The notes: a model not told the origin generated them from the sequence alone. Counted from the first letter of the stretch, positions 36,455 through 47,638 are shown. The stretch: DNA of 64,000 bases from Alphaproteobacteria bacterium (GCA_002722515.1 PBMH01000041.1:1-64000), one strand, 5' to 3'. Numbers and translations are program-made.

Positions 36455-37555
36455 TTACCCGTCCTCAAGGTGGAGCAGAGAAGTGATGCCGGCGAGTAGA
36501 CTGACCCCAGCGGGTGTCCACGCGGCGAGTAGCACCGGCACGCTAACGCCGAGCCCGAGAGCTTGGATTACGTTGGTAAGGAGGAACAGAAAAAAACTGA
36601 CAAGTACGCCCGCGCCGACTAGCAGGACAGTCCCGCCGCGTCGCGTCAGACGCAACGAGAAGGTTGCGGCAATCAGTACCATTGCAGCGAGCAGAACAGG
36701 CTCGGCAAGAAGTGTGTGCAGTTGCAACTGGTGTGCCACCGGCGAAAACCCGGTTTCCTCCAGAACCCGGATGAAGCGCGGCAGATTCCATAACGCCACC
36801 GTGTCGGGGCTAGCAAAGCTCTCTTGTATTTTGTCGGGTGTCAGATCGGTCGCTAGGTCTTGTGTTTCGACGAATACGCCGGCGCGTCCCGGGCGGGTGA
36901 GCCATGCATCTGAGAGCTGCCAGCGACCATCCTGAAGAAGCGCAGCCTTGGCATCTATGCGTGCAATGAACTTGTCGCCCTCAGAAAATTCAAAAACGAT
37001 GACTTGCTCGAGGCGAAGCTCGTCGGGTTGCACGCGCGCGGCGTGAATTACTGTTTGTCCATCTCCATTCGCGCTGTTCTGTCGCAACCAGATTCCCTCG
37101 GTCGAAACGGCAAGCAGAGATGAACGGCCTGTAAAATAGCGTCCCTCTAGTTCTTCAAACTGCGATAGGAGTACCGCCGAGAGCGGATTGATTACCGAAA
37201 TGTTGATTATGCCAATGGTGATTGCCGCGATTATCGCGGGTGTTAGGAACTGCCAGACAGATACTCCGGCGGCACGCAGCACCACAAGCTCGTGATTCCG
37301 GGTAAGGCGCAGGAACGTGAAAATACCACCAAACATGACGGCAAACGGCATGGCTTCCTGGGCAAGAAAGGGTGTGCGCAATAGCGCCATGCTGGTGATG
37401 ATGCTGAACGTTGCTTCGCTGCGTCCGCTGCCGCGGCGCAGAAGTTCGACGGCATCGATCAGGACAATTACGGCCACGATCGTCATGAACATGATAGCAA
37501 ACCAAACCAGGAACTGGCGAAGAATATAGAGAGATATGGTCCGCGAGTTGATCAC
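36455..37555 (-). CDS. lptG: LPS export ABC transporter permease LptG
   Basis: YptI/LptF-LptG architecture: ISLYILRQFLVWF, RLTRNHELVVLRAAGVSVWQFL, C-terminal TM bundle. Confidence 0.9.
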   Translation of the reverse strand: MINSRTISLYILRQFLVWFAIMFMTIVAVIVLIDAVELLRRGSGRSEATFSIITSMALLRTPFLAQEAMPFAVMFGGIFTFLRLTRNHELVVLRAAGVSVWQFLTPAIIAAITIGIINISVINPLSAVLLSQFEELEGRYFTGRSSLLAVSTEGIWLRQNSANGDGQTVIHAARVQPDELRLEQVIVFEFSEGDKFIARIDAKAALLQDGRWQLSDAWLTRPGRAGVFVETQDLATDLTPDKIQESFASPDTVALWNLPRFIRVLEETGFSPVAHQLQLHTLLAEPVLLAAMVLIAATFSLRLTRRGGTVLLVGAGVLVSFFLFLLTNVIQALGLGVSVPVLLAAWTPAGVSLLAGITSLLHLEDG

Positions 37556-37567
37556 TTGAACGGTAGC

Positions 37568-38683
37568 CTAGGCATTTGAAGAGGAGATTGCCGGATTGCG
37601 TTGGCGCGGATTGCGTACCAGCCAATATATAGACAAAAGGATGGCGCTGATCGGAAGTCCGTAGCTAAACGGTATGATTGCCAGAAATCTGCGCGAGATA
37701 TTGGACAGGCCAAGCGCCGCGACTTGGATCGCGAAAATCAGTGTGATTGCGAGCAATATTCTGTTCGTCTGACCCCGGCGGTTCAAATCGCCTGATAACA
37801 GCACCGCGACGGCAACCGCAGCAAACGCAAGTATTTGTAGCGGACTGGTCAGCCTTCGATGTCCCTCGGCGATGAGTTGCCCCGAATATGTACGATCATG
37901 CAGCCCATCGCCGGGCCACAAAAGTGTGCTGAGAAAGCGCTCTTCGGGTTCGCGCCAGCGTGTCGAGATGTCTTGGCTGATCAGACTTAGATCCAAGGAG
38001 TACTGGTCAAAGTTGAACAAAGTCAAACGGCCGGATTCGCGATCAACCTCCTGCTGGCTGCCATTAAACAGTACCACCCGAGTTCCCTGTGCATTCTGGC
38101 TGGCGATCCCGCGCTCGGCTGTATAGGTCACCGGGCGCTCAGGCACGCGCGAATCATGGGCAAAAATGCCACGCAACTCACCTTCGCCCGACCGTTCGCG
38201 TACATAGATTGTTAGCCCGTCTACCGGCGCGTTGAAGCGCTGTTCCTGGAGGAGGATACTGCCGTAGCTGTTCCGATAGTTGAATTGTTGCAATTTGAAG
38301 GCGTGGGTGGCTGCTGGCACGAGATAGAGGTGCAGCGCATAGCTGATAAGGACGCCAAGCGCGCCCAGCAGAAGGCCTGGTCTTGCCAACGACATTTGGC
38401 CAATCCCCGCGGCCCGCATGGCGACGAGCTCACTGTCGTTTGTGAGCTTGTTGTAGACCACAAGTACGGCAGCGAAGATCGCGATCGGTAGCACCACCGC
38501 CATGAACTTCGGTAGGTTGAGCGCGCTCATTTCAAATAGGACGGAAATGGGTAGGCCGCGGTTCACGATGAAATCGATCAGCCGAACCGATCCGAACAGG
38601 GAAATCAGAAGGGTTAATGCGCCTGCGACGAATAGGGCCGCTAATGCGAGTTGTCGGAATATATATCCGCTGATCGACGCCAT
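37568..38683 (-). CDS. lptF: LPS export ABC transporter permease LptF
   Basis: YIFRQLALAALFVAGALTLL, VVYNKLTNDSELVAMRAAGIGQMSLARPGLLLG, FAHDSRVPERPVTYTAERG. Confidence 0.9.
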   Translation of the reverse strand: MASISGYIFRQLALAALFVAGALTLLISLFGSVRLIDFIVNRGLPISVLFEMSALNLPKFMAVVLPIAIFAAVLVVYNKLTNDSELVAMRAAGIGQMSLARPGLLLGALGVLISYALHLYLVPAATHAFKLQQFNYRNSYGSILLQEQRFNAPVDGLTIYVRERSGEGELRGIFAHDSRVPERPVTYTAERGIASQNAQGTRVVLFNGSQQEVDRESGRLTLFNFDQYSLDLSLISQDISTRWREPEERFLSTLLWPGDGLHDRTYSGQLIAEGHRRLTSPLQILAFAAVAVAVLLSGDLNRRGQTNRILLAITLIFAIQVAALGLSNISRRFLAIIPFSYGLPISAILLSIYWLVRNPRQRNPAISSSNA

Positions 38684-38698
38684 GGATGCTCCCGGTGT

Positions 38699-38718
38699 GA
38701 CGTTTTCACTGAAACGTC
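38699..38718 (-). promoter_or_regulatory. Inverted repeat in the lptF leader/promoter
   Basis: GACGTTT-TCACTG-AAACGTC, perfect 7-bp arms, about 16 nt upstream of the lptF start codon. Confidence 0.4.
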
Positions 38719-38908
38719 TCCCAAGTTGCTGATTCGTAAAACAAACATCTACTTTACAGTTAGTTTGTAACAGATCGATCGGCGTGGAAAAACACCCGCC
38801 GTGTTTTGAGCTGTCGCCTTGCGCGCGCAGCGTTCGTACTCTAAATCTCGGAGAGTTCTCGACGGCACATCGTAACCGTTCTCCCGCACTTTTATGGAAT
38901 ATAAGGTC

Positions 38909-40399
38909 ATGAAAATTTCGTTTGCCGAACCAAAAATACCCACGAGTGGAGTTGTTGTCTTTCTTATTGATGCAGACGTGCGGTTGGCGGGTATCGCAAA
39001 GGCCGTAGACAGGGCAACGAAGGGGGCACTTTCTCGTGCACTCAATGCTGCGAGTTTCTCTGGAAAAAAAGGCGAAAGTCTGTCGGTTATAGCGCCGCAG
39101 GGGCGGGAGAAGTTGACCGTTTTTTTGGTCGGCGTGGGACAGGCAAATGAACTAAGTACGCTTCGTGCGCAGGAGATCGGCGCACAGGCCTACAAGGTGG
39201 TCAGTGAGGCTGGTGCCTCAGCGGCGACGGTGATTGCGGAAATAATTGGCGCGAACTTGCGCGCCGGCGAGTTGGCGGCGAACCTGGCCCTGGGCGGGCG
39301 TTTGCGCTCCTACAAGTATGATAAGTACCTTACGAAGGCTGGTGGTCGAAGGGGTTCCGGCGGCCCGTCCCGCCTTCAAATCATGGTAAAGGGGACCACA
39401 GGCGCACGGCAGCGCTACGGTTCGCTTGGCGCGCTGGCTGACGGCGTGGACATGGCACGTGACCTAGTGTCGGAGCCGTCGAACATTAAGTCGCCAAAAT
39501 GGATGGCGGCGCAGTGCCGTAAGCTGGCCAACCTTGGCGTGAAGGTGGAGGTCCTAGGCGAGGCGCAGATGCGAAAGCTCGGAATGAATGCTCTGTTGGC
39601 CGTAGGCCAAGGCAGTGCTCGGGAATCCCAGCTCGTGGTTATGCGCTGGAATGGTGGCGGGAAAGATGCGAAGACCGTGTCATTCATTGGCAAGGGTGTA
39701 ACTTTCGACACAGGCGGCATCTCGATCAAGCCGGCCGGCGGTATGGAGGACATGATCTGGGACATGGGCGGCGCGGGCAGCGTGATCGGCGCTATGCGCG
39801 CCATCGCCGGTCGCAAAGCTAAGGCGAATGTTATCGGCGTAGTAGGGCTCGTCGAAAACATGCCCGATGGTAACGCTCAGCGACCCGGTGACATAGTCAC
39901 CTCGATGTCCGGCCAGACGATTGAGGTCATCAACACCGATGCCGAGGGGCGTCTCGTTCTGGCTGATGCGCTTTGGTACACTCAGAAGCGCTTTAAGCCG
40001 GATGCGATGATCGACTTTGCGACCCTAACCGGAGCGATTATGGTGGCGCTTGGTCGAGAGTATGCAGGCCTGTATGCCAACGATGAGCGTCTGGCGAAGA
40101 ATTTTGTCGCGTCGAGCGAAGAGGCAGGTGAGAAGGTCTGGCGCATGCCGCTCGACGGTGCCTATGACCGTCAGATTAACAGTCCACGCGCGGATATGAA
40201 AAATGTTGGCCCGCGCTGGGGCGGCAGCATCACCGCTGCACAATTCCTACAGCGTTACACAAACGACATCCCTTGGGCGCATGTGGATATCGCTGGCGTT
40301 GCCTGGTCTGATAAAGAGCAGCCGCTGATGGCGTCTGGCGCGACGGGCTTCGCCGTTCGCACACTTGATCAGTTTGTTCGCAATCATTACGAGAAATAG
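38909..40399 (+). CDS. pepA: Leucyl aminopeptidase
   Basis: VSFIGKGVTFDTGGISIKPAGGMEDMIWDMGGAGSVIGAM, VINTDAEGRLVLADALWY. An alternative start 15 nt upstream is possible. Confidence 0.95.
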   Translation: MKISFAEPKIPTSGVVVFLIDADVRLAGIAKAVDRATKGALSRALNAASFSGKKGESLSVIAPQGREKLTVFLVGVGQANELSTLRAQEIGAQAYKVVSEAGASAATVIAEIIGANLRAGELAANLALGGRLRSYKYDKYLTKAGGRRGSGGPSRLQIMVKGTTGARQRYGSLGALADGVDMARDLVSEPSNIKSPKWMAAQCRKLANLGVKVEVLGEAQMRKLGMNALLAVGQGSARESQLVVMRWNGGGKDAKTVSFIGKGVTFDTGGISIKPAGGMEDMIWDMGGAGSVIGAMRAIAGRKAKANVIGVVGLVENMPDGNAQRPGDIVTSMSGQTIEVINTDAEGRLVLADALWYTQKRFKPDAMIDFATLTGAIMVALGREYAGLYANDERLAKNFVASSEEAGEKVWRMPLDGAYDRQINSPRADMKNVGPRWGGSITAAQFLQRYTNDIPWAHVDIAGVAWSDKEQPLMASGATGFAVRTLDQFVRNHYEK

Positions 40400-40411
40400 C
40401 CTGAGCGTATC

Positions 40412-40870
40412 GTGACCGAAATTCGCTTCTACCACCTGACACGCCGCACGCTCGGAGAGGTGTTGCCTGTTATGCTGGAGCGGACGGTCATTCGTGACGG
40501 GCGCCGCGCTTTGGTGATCGCGGGTTCTCCGGAGCAGGTAGAGGATTTGAACGCTCACCTTTGGACTTACAACGACCGCGTTTTTCTTCCCCATGGCAGC
40601 AAGGCTGATGGGCACGCTCCACTGCAGCCTATTTGGCTTACCAGCAAGGATGAAAACCCGAACGATGCAAGGGTGTTGTTCCTAGCCGACGGTGCGCCTA
40701 CTGCGGATCCCGGGGCTTTTGATCTGGTCTGTGAATTATTTGATGGCCGTGACGAGGCTGCAGTGATTAAAGCGCGAGAGCGCTGGCTGGCCTACAAGGA
40801 TGCAGGACACGACCTGACCTACTGGCAGCAGACAGAGCGTGGAGGCTGGGATCAGAAGTTGTCGGGTTAA
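40412..40870 (+). CDS. holC: DNA polymerase III subunit chi
   Basis: TEIRFYHLTRRTLGEVLPVMLERTVIRDGRRALVIAGSPEQVEDLNAHLWTYNDRVFLPHGS; located between pepA and ndk. Confidence 0.92.
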   Translation: MTEIRFYHLTRRTLGEVLPVMLERTVIRDGRRALVIAGSPEQVEDLNAHLWTYNDRVFLPHGSKADGHAPLQPIWLTSKDENPNDARVLFLADGAPTADPGAFDLVCELFDGRDEAAVIKARERWLAYKDAGHDLTYWQQTERGGWDQKLSG

Positions 40871-40974
40871 CGGAAGCCCAATTTGGGTAACCGGGGTTCC
40901 GAAGAGCCTCTTGTCGGAGCTGTCCGTGCTGGATATAAGGCGCCAACATTTCCATTGCATACCGGAGAAGACCC

Positions 40975-41397
40975 ATGGCCATCGAGCGCACGTTCTCGAT
41001 CATCAAACCCGACGCGACGAAACGGAATATCACCGGCAGGATCATTGCTAAGTTCGAGGAATCCGGACTGCGTGTGGTAGCCCAGCGCCGAATTCAACTC
41101 TCGCGCGAGCAGGCGGAGTCCTTCTACGGCGTTCACCGCGAGCGCCCCTTCTTCAACGATCTGGTGGCCTTCATGACATCGGGACCGGTAGTGGTTCAAG
41201 TGCTGGAAGGTGAGAATGCCATCGCACGGAACCGCGAGATTATGGGTGCCACGAACCCGGCTGAGGCTGAGGACGGCACGATCCGCAAGGAGTTTGCAGA
41301 ATCTATTGAGGCTAACTCGGTTCATGGTTCTGATGCGCTGGAGACCGCGGCCGAGGAGATAGCGTTTTTCTTTGATGAAAATGAAATCGTCGGCTGA
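40975..41397 (+). CDS. ndk: Nucleoside-diphosphate kinase
   Basis: [51 protein letters not shown]. Confidence 0.98.
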   Translation: MAIERTFSIIKPDATKRNITGRIIAKFEESGLRVVAQRRIQLSREQAESFYGVHRERPFFNDLVAFMTSGPVVVQVLEGENAIARNREIMGATNPAEAEDGTIRKEFAESIEANSVHGSDALETAAEEIAFFFDENEIVG

Positions 41398-41444
41398 CTA
41401 AAGTTCTTTCATCCGCACTTCGATTATGCGCCGTTGGCGGGTTG

Positions 41445-41570
41445 CTATACGAGCGTCCACCACATGATGAGCAAGGCGGCCGCAACGGCGATGCCCCCAT
41501 AGGACATCAGCTTTAAGAAGCCCCCCCATGTTTTCCAGCGGCTTTCGAGATTCATGATTTCGTTGGACAT
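41445..41570 (-). CDS. Short single-TM protein resembling aa3-type cytochrome c oxidase subunit IV (COX4_pro_2)
   Basis: Not in the ORF track. Reverse frame reads MSNEIMNLESRWKTWGGFLKLMSYGGIAVAAALLIMWWTLV*. The W..F.K motif followed by one TM helix fits the family. Confidence 0.6.
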   Translation of the reverse strand: MSNEIMNLESRWKTWGGFLKLMSYGGIAVAAALLIMWWTLV

Positions 41571-41661
41571 GATCACTCGCATCTTTCCAGTTAAGTCTTA
41601 CTGTTTAGTTTTAAACACGAGCATCGGGAGCGTCAAAAAATTTGGTCCTTATAGTTTTCGG

Positions 41662-42315
41662 CTATTCTATTGCGGGATGGATTAGAGTAGCAGCGGTGGA
41701 CCCTGGCGCCTGGTCCTCAGCTCGCTCGCCGACTATCTTCACGCGGCCCTCCGCCAGCAATCGAATGGCGTAAGGGTAGCAGCGATGCTCAGCCGCGAGG
41801 ATCCGTGCGGCGAGGGTGTCTTCGTCGTCATCGGGCATCACGGGGACTGCCGCCTGGACCAGAACCGGGCCCGCATCCATCTCTGGGCGTACGATATGCA
41901 CTGTGCAACCGCTTAGACGAACGCCAGCCGCGATTGCTTGGGCATGCGCATCAATGCCTTTAAAGGCTGGCAACAACGAGGGATGGATGTTCACGACCCG
42001 GTCACGCCATGTCTCGACAAACCAGGTCGAAAGTAGGCGCATGAACCCGGCGAGGCAGACGAGTTCTACGTTCGCTGCCTTCAGTACAGCGTCGATCGCG
42101 CGGTCGAAGCTTTCTCGGTCTGGAAATTTGTCATGTTCTATGACAACCGTGTCGATCCCCGTCGCCTCTGCATGGGCGAGCCCGCGGGCGTCCAGTTTGT
42201 TTGACAGGACAAGATTGATTTCAGCAGGGAAGTCTTCAGCGGCACAGGCGTCAATCAGAGCTCTCAGATTTGAGCCCCGCCCTGAGATCAGGACGCCTAT
42301 TTTCAGTCGGTCCAT
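41662..42315 (-). CDS. purN: Phosphoribosylglycinamide formyltransferase
   Basis: [77 protein letters not shown]. Confidence 0.96.
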   Translation of the reverse strand: MDRLKIGVLISGRGSNLRALIDACAAEDFPAEINLVLSNKLDARGLAHAEATGIDTVVIEHDKFPDRESFDRAIDAVLKAANVELVCLAGFMRLLSTWFVETWRDRVVNIHPSLLPAFKGIDAHAQAIAAGVRLSGCTVHIVRPEMDAGPVLVQAAVPVMPDDDEDTLAARILAAEHRCYPYAIRLLAEGRVKIVGERAEDQAPGSTAATLIHPAIE

Positions 42316-43379
42316 GACACCTCGCCAAGGGCCGTGTCTAGGTTTGCGAGCTCGATTTCGCTATCAAGTGATTCCGTGATAGTTCCGATGACCCTCGCAT
42401 TTTCGCCTGCCCTTGCAAATACTCCTATGAGTGACTCGGCGTCTTCCGCCGCTGTGACGGCAATCATACCGATGCCACAGTTAAATGTACGAGCCATCTC
42501 CGGCTCGTCGATGCCTCCCGCTTGGCGCATCCAGCCGAACACTGGTGGGGCTGTCCAGCATGTACCATCCAGCGACGCGCCGAGGCCATTGGGCAGTACA
42601 CGCGGGATGTTCTCTAGAAGTCCGCCGCCAGTAATGTGCGCGAAGCCCTTGAGTGCTGGGTGCTTCGCGGCTTCTAGGCAAGCCCTCACGTAGATCTTCG
42701 TAGGGGTGAGTAGAGACGCACCGAGCGTTAAGCTTGCATCAAATGGCGCGGCGGCGGCGAGGTCGCTGCCGGTGTACTCGACGATCTTCCGTACCAGGGA
42801 GTAGCCGTTTGAGTGCACGCCGCTGGACGCGAGTCCGATTACTGTATCACCCGAGGCAATCTGTCGGTCTGGGTTCGGCAGCCCTTTGCCGCGCTCGATA
42901 GCACCAACGGAAAAGCCCGCGAGATCGAACTCGCCACTTGCATAGAGCCCGGGCATCTCAGCCGTTTCGCCGCCGATTAAGGCGGAACCGGCCTGTTTGC
43001 AACCCTCTGCGATGCCCTTTACTACCGCGGCGGCAACCTCCTGATCGAGATCGGCGGTCGCGAAGTAGTCGAGAAAGAAGAGCGGTTCTGCGCCTTGTAC
43101 AACTAGGTCATTAACGCACATGGCGACGAGGTCGATGCCGAGCGTATCGAACTGCCTGGCCTCGAAGGCAAGCTTTAGCTTGGTTCCTACGCCGTCGGTC
43201 GCGGCGACGAGGACGGGGTCCTTGAAACCGGCTGCCTTGAGGTCGAAAAGAGCCCCGAAGCCGCCTAGCCCGTCTATCGAGCCGGCACGTTGTGTTGCCG
43301 CGGCAAGGGGCTTGATGGTTTCGACTAGGGCGTTGCCAGCGGCTATATCGACCCCGGCGTCTTTATAGGAAAGGCCCAG
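42303..43379 (-). CDS. purM: Phosphoribosylformylglycinamidine cyclo-ligase (N-terminus extended beyond the track ORF; probable CTG start)
   Basis: Upstream in-frame DNA translates [92 protein letters not shown], clearly PurM. No ATG/GTG/TTG precedes it in frame. Confidence 0.93.
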   Translation of the reverse strand: MGLSYKDAGVDIAAGNALVETIKPLAAATQRAGSIDGLGGFGALFDLKAAGFKDPVLVAATDGVGTKLKLAFEARQFDTLGIDLVAMCVNDLVVQGAEPLFFLDYFATADLDQEVAAAVVKGIAEGCKQAGSALIGGETAEMPGLYASGEFDLAGFSVGAIERGKGLPNPDRQIASGDTVIGLASSGVHSNGYSLVRKIVEYTGSDLAAAAPFDASLTLGASLLTPTKIYVRACLEAAKHPALKGFAHITGGGLLENIPRVLPNGLGASLDGTCWTAPPVFGWMRQAGGIDEPEMARTFNCGIGMIAVTAAEDAESLIGVFARAGENARVIGTITESLDSEIELANLDTALGEVSWTD

Positions 43380-43510
43380 TTTTCGTCTCCCTCGCGCGCG
43401 CTGCGCATTATTCGTACTATGGCATTGTCACATTCGCGGCGTGGTGTTTTGGTAGACTACGAGCTACGCCCCGAAAGAACGTCAGAATAGGTGTTTGAAA
43501 GTCATTTGCA

Positions 43511-44656
43511 ATGTGTTGTCCGCTGCAAAAATCAGTTCTTAAATTTGCGCTCCTGGTGTTTACTCTCTTGGCTGCTATGGGTGTAGGGCTCTCTGCGACC
43601 GAGGCACAGAAATCTGCGCTTGAGGACATTTTTGTTGTCCGGTCCGTGGCTTTGGACGAACGCGCCGAAACGGCGGCTTTAGCTCGGACCCTTGCGCTCT
43701 CGAAAGGTCAACGCGAAGCATTCAGGCGTCTCGAGGAACGGCTGACGCGAAGCGTACATCGGGGGCTTGCAAACAGGGTAGACCCTGACACGCTGCGCTT
43801 TCTGGTTGATGCTATTCAGATCGACGATGAGAAGACCTCGAATGTGCGCTATCTTGCAAACCTGACGGTTACTTTTAAGCCGGACGCTGTGCGCAATTTG
43901 TTCCGCTTTTCAGGCGTGCCCTTCGCGGAGCTGCGGAGCCGCCCGTTGACCATTATACCGGTTCTTGCGCGCGTTGATCGATATGTTCTGTGGAGTGACC
44001 CTAACCCGTGGCGCGATGCTTGGCGAAACCATCCCGAAGGAAACGGTCTTGTGCCCATTTTGGCACCGATCGGCGACCTAGCCGACTTGGCGCGGCTTTC
44101 AGTCGATCAGGCTATTAGTGGTGATTCGGAAACCCTTTCGAACTTTGCCGCTCGATACGACGCACGTGGCGTTCTGGTTGCCATCGCCAACGTTTTCGAA
44201 AGTGAGCCGGATATCCTGCGCACGGACATCGTCGCCGTGCCGGTCGGGTTGTCCGAGATGGGTTCGTTCGCCATCAGTGTAACTGGACAGGAGGGTGAAG
44301 AGGAACCCGCTATCTTTGCGCGCGCGGTCGGAGAGTTGCGCGATGTAGTTGAGGATGATTGGAAGGCTGCCAACGCTATTGCGTCTTCCGACGTCAGCCG
44401 GTTTCGGGCAGCCGTGCCAATCACGGGGCTTGAGAATTGGGTCGATATTCGGGGACGAATCTCGCGCGTGCCCGCAGTCACCGACGTGCAGGTCGTGGCG
44501 CTTACGGCCACGACTGCGGAGGTCGAGATTGAACATCGCGGCGGCCTTATCCGGTTGACGCGGTCGTTCGAGCGGTTTGACCTCATTCTTGAGGATGCCG
44601 AGTCTAACCAAGTATTTGTGGCACCCACACATGTTGTGCGTCTTGCCGGGTCCTAG
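43511..44656 (+). CDS. DUF2066 domain-containing protein
   Basis: Signal-like N-terminus; FVVRSVALDERAETAALARTLALSKGQREAFRRLEERLT..., KTSNVRYLANLTVTFKPDAVRNLF; sits between purM and hda. Confidence 0.82.
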   Translation: MCCPLQKSVLKFALLVFTLLAAMGVGLSATEAQKSALEDIFVVRSVALDERAETAALARTLALSKGQREAFRRLEERLTRSVHRGLANRVDPDTLRFLVDAIQIDDEKTSNVRYLANLTVTFKPDAVRNLFRFSGVPFAELRSRPLTIIPVLARVDRYVLWSDPNPWRDAWRNHPEGNGLVPILAPIGDLADLARLSVDQAISGDSETLSNFAARYDARGVLVAIANVFESEPDILRTDIVAVPVGLSEMGSFAISVTGQEGEEEPAIFARAVGELRDVVEDDWKAANAIASSDVSRFRAAVPITGLENWVDIRGRISRVPAVTDVQVVALTATTAEVEIEHRGGLIRLTRSFERFDLILEDAESNQVFVAPTHVVRLAGS

Positions 44657-44659
44657 GCA

Positions 44660-45346
44660 GTGCGACCGTTGAGCCGCCAGCTAGTCCTAGATCTTGGGCA
44701 TCGAACCGCGCGGGGTCGCGCTGACTTTCTGGTGTCGCATAGCAACTCGGAAGCCGTAGAGTGGATCGATCGGTGGCCTAAATGGCCGGCGAGCGCGTTT
44801 GCCATATGGGGCCCCGCGGCGTCCGGAAAGACTCATCTCGCGCATGTTTGGTGTGAACTTAGCGGAGGTGTCCTCATCAAGCCCGAGGATGTTCTAAGGG
44901 TCGACGCGCCGAAGCTGCGTGCCCGCAAAGAGTTCTTGTGTGTTGATGATGTGGACCGCCTCACGGGCGACCGGGACGGTGAGGAAGCCCTCCTGCATCT
45001 TTATAATTACGTTCTCGAAACGAATGGTGCGCTGCTATTTGTTGCGACCGAGGCGCCAGCGCGTTGGCCGATGCAGCTGGCTGATCTGGCCTCCCGCATG
45101 AAGGCTTTGACGGGGGTGGGAATCTCTGCGCCGGATGACGATCTTCTCGTGGCGTTGATGATGAAACAATTTCACGATCGCCAGCTCCGGGTTGGTGAGG
45201 ATGTCGTATTTTATCTACTTGCGCGTATGGAGAGATCTTTTGCCGCGGTGGCTGATATTGTGGCGGCGATCGATGCTGCAGCCTTGGAGTGTCATCGTGA
45301 AATTACGGTACCGCTTGCCCGCGAGATTCTCGACGGTATAGCCTGA
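44660..45346 (+). CDS. hda: DnaA-homologous replication regulator Hda/HdaA
   Basis: QLVLDLGHRTARGRADFLVSHSNSEAVEWI, WGPAASGKTHLAHVW, LCVDDVDRL, ASRMKALTGVGISAPDDDLLVALMMKQF; short DnaA-like AAA protein. Confidence 0.88.
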   Translation: MRPLSRQLVLDLGHRTARGRADFLVSHSNSEAVEWIDRWPKWPASAFAIWGPAASGKTHLAHVWCELSGGVLIKPEDVLRVDAPKLRARKEFLCVDDVDRLTGDRDGEEALLHLYNYVLETNGALLFVATEAPARWPMQLADLASRMKALTGVGISAPDDDLLVALMMKQFHDRQLRVGEDVVFYLLARMERSFAAVADIVAAIDAAALECHREITVPLAREILDGIA

Positions 45347-45445
45347 AACAGCATACTAAGTGCCATGGCACAATTTGCGGGCACGGTAGGATTTCGCTAG
45401 ATTCTTGCTTCAACTGGCGATTATGCGCCTGTAATAATTCAAAAA

Positions 45446-47617
45446 ATGGTTTCCGTGGTCGTACAAGAAACTCAAATATTGCCTGAGCCCGTCCCCGGCA
45501 TCAGTCTCGGGTCGCCCGATCGATTCATAAACCGTGAACTCTCCTGGCTCGCGTTCAACGAACGGGTTCTTGAAGAGGCGGAAAATCAAAACCATCCGTT
45601 GCTTGAACGCTTGCGTTTTCTGTCGATCTCCGCGTCAAATCTGGACGAGTTCTATATGGTGCGTGTGGCGGGTCTTAAAGGACAAGTTGACGCCGGGATC
45701 ACCAGCGTCAGTCAAGAAGGGCTGACCCCAGGCGAACAGCTGGCCGCAATAAATGTCCGCGCGGGTGCTCTAATGGCGGCGCAGCAAAAGTCATGGCTCG
45801 GGCTGATCGAAGATCTGCGTGCGGGTGATATTCACGTGGTGGAGCCGGATGAGCTCATACCGGAGGAGGCAGACTGGCTCGAAGAGCGGTTCATGACGAC
45901 TATCTTCCCGGTGTTGACGCCGCTGGCTGTTGATCCAGCACACCCGTTTCCGTTCATCCCTAATTTCGGCCTTGCGAAGGCCCTAGAGCTTTACCGGGCA
46001 AGCGACAACCGGTTGATGATTGGCCTCCTGCCGTTGCCGGGACAAATCGAACGCTTCATCCGCCTGCCCGGCACCAACCCGCGTTTTATCCTTCTGGAGA
46101 AATGCGTGACGATGTATCTGGATCGTATTTTTCCGGGCTTCGAACCGCGCGGCATGGGGGTCTTCCGTGTTATTCGTGACAGCGATATCGATATCCTTGA
46201 GGAAGCAGAGGATCTCGTTCGCCTCTTCGAATCCGCACTCAAGCGCCGCCGCCGTGGTTCGGTCATCCGACTTACTGTAGATTCCCAAATGCCCGAGGAA
46301 TTACGCCGTTTCGTTACCGAAGAAATTGGGGTCGACGCAGACGATGTTTTCGTCCTCGATGGCATGCCCGGTCTCGACCGGACGAATGAACTTATTGTCG
46401 ATGAACGGCGTGATCTCCTGTTCGAATCTTTTAATGCACGATTTCCTGAGCGCATTCGAGACTTTGCGGGCGATTGCTTTGCGGCGATCCGGGCTAAGGA
46501 CATCGTGGTGCACCATCCGTTCGAGTCCTTTGATGTGGTGGTCCAGTTCTTACGTCAGGCCGCGCGCGACCCGCAGGTGGTAGCCATCAAGCAGACCCTT
46601 TATCGTACGTCTGAGAATTCGCCGATCGTTAGCGCTCTGATCGAGGCGGCGGAGGCCGGCAAGTCTGTAACGGCATTGGTTGAGCTCAAGGCTCGGTTCG
46701 ACGAAGAAGCGAATATTCGGTGGGCCCGTGAGCTTGAACGCGCTGGTGTACAAATCGTCTATGGATTTATCGATCTTAAAACCCACGCCAAGATTAGTCT
46801 CGTGCATCGCCGCGAGGGTGGCGATCTACGGACCTATGCCCATTTCGGGACCGGCAACTATCACCCGATTACGGCACGGGTCTATACGGACATCAGCTAC
46901 CTGACTCAGGATCCGAAGCTATGTCAGGATGCCTCGCGCGTGTTCAACTATATGACGGGCTACGCTCGACCGGAGGGCTTGGAGAAGGTCGCGGTTGCGC
47001 CGGTTACTCTGCGCGAGACACTCATGGGGTGCATCACGGAAGAAATCGAATATGCTCGCGCCGGCCGTCCGGCGGAGATCTGGGCTAAGTTTAATAGCTT
47101 AGTTGATGGCGATGTTATTGACGCGCTGTACAGGGCATCGCAGGCTGGGGTTAAAATCCAATTGGTAATTCGTGGAATTTGTTGCCTGCGGCCGGGTGTT
47201 CAAGGGTTAAGCGAGAATATTGAGGTAAAGAGTATAGTTGGGCGGTTCCTTGAGCATTCACGTATCATGGCTTTCGGGGCGGGCGCGGAGCTGCCGTCGC
47301 CGCAAGCTAGGCTGTTCATCTCGTCGGCCGACTGGATGCCGCGCAACCTCGATCGGAGGGTAGAGATTTTGGTACCCATAGAGAGTGGCACGGTCCACCA
47401 GCAGATTCTAGATCAGATCATGGTTGCGAATCTCCTTGATCGGGCCCAAAGCTGGGTCATGGGGCCAGATGGCTCCTACTGTCGGATTGAAACGAGTGGC
47501 GAGCAGGACCCATTCAACGCACACAACTTCTTCATGACCAATCCGAGTCTGTCTGGGCGCGGCAGCGCGCTAAAGAAGCCTGGCAGCGCGCCGCAGCTAC
47601 TGACCCATACGGACTAG
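45446..47617 (+). CDS. ppk1: Polyphosphate kinase 1
   Basis: [71 protein letters not shown]-like region, [24 protein letters not shown]. Confidence 0.96.
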   Translation: MVSVVVQETQILPEPVPGISLGSPDRFINRELSWLAFNERVLEEAENQNHPLLERLRFLSISASNLDEFYMVRVAGLKGQVDAGITSVSQEGLTPGEQLAAINVRAGALMAAQQKSWLGLIEDLRAGDIHVVEPDELIPEEADWLEERFMTTIFPVLTPLAVDPAHPFPFIPNFGLAKALELYRASDNRLMIGLLPLPGQIERFIRLPGTNPRFILLEKCVTMYLDRIFPGFEPRGMGVFRVIRDSDIDILEEAEDLVRLFESALKRRRRGSVIRLTVDSQMPEELRRFVTEEIGVDADDVFVLDGMPGLDRTNELIVDERRDLLFESFNARFPERIRDFAGDCFAAIRAKDIVVHHPFESFDVVVQFLRQAARDPQVVAIKQTLYRTSENSPIVSALIEAAEAGKSVTALVELKARFDEEANIRWARELERAGVQIVYGFIDLKTHAKISLVHRREGGDLRTYAHFGTGNYHPITARVYTDISYLTQDPKLCQDASRVFNYMTGYARPEGLEKVAVAPVTLRETLMGCITEEIEYARAGRPAEIWAKFNSLVDGDVIDALYRASQAGVKIQLVIRGICCLRPGVQGLSENIEVKSIVGRFLEHSRIMAFGAGAELPSPQARLFISSADWMPRNLDRRVEILVPIESGTVHQQILDQIMVANLLDRAQSWVMGPDGSYCRIETSGEQDPFNAHNFFMTNPSLSGRGSALKKPGSAPQLLTHTD

Positions 47618-47638
47618 TTCACTCTGTCTTTGGCATAG

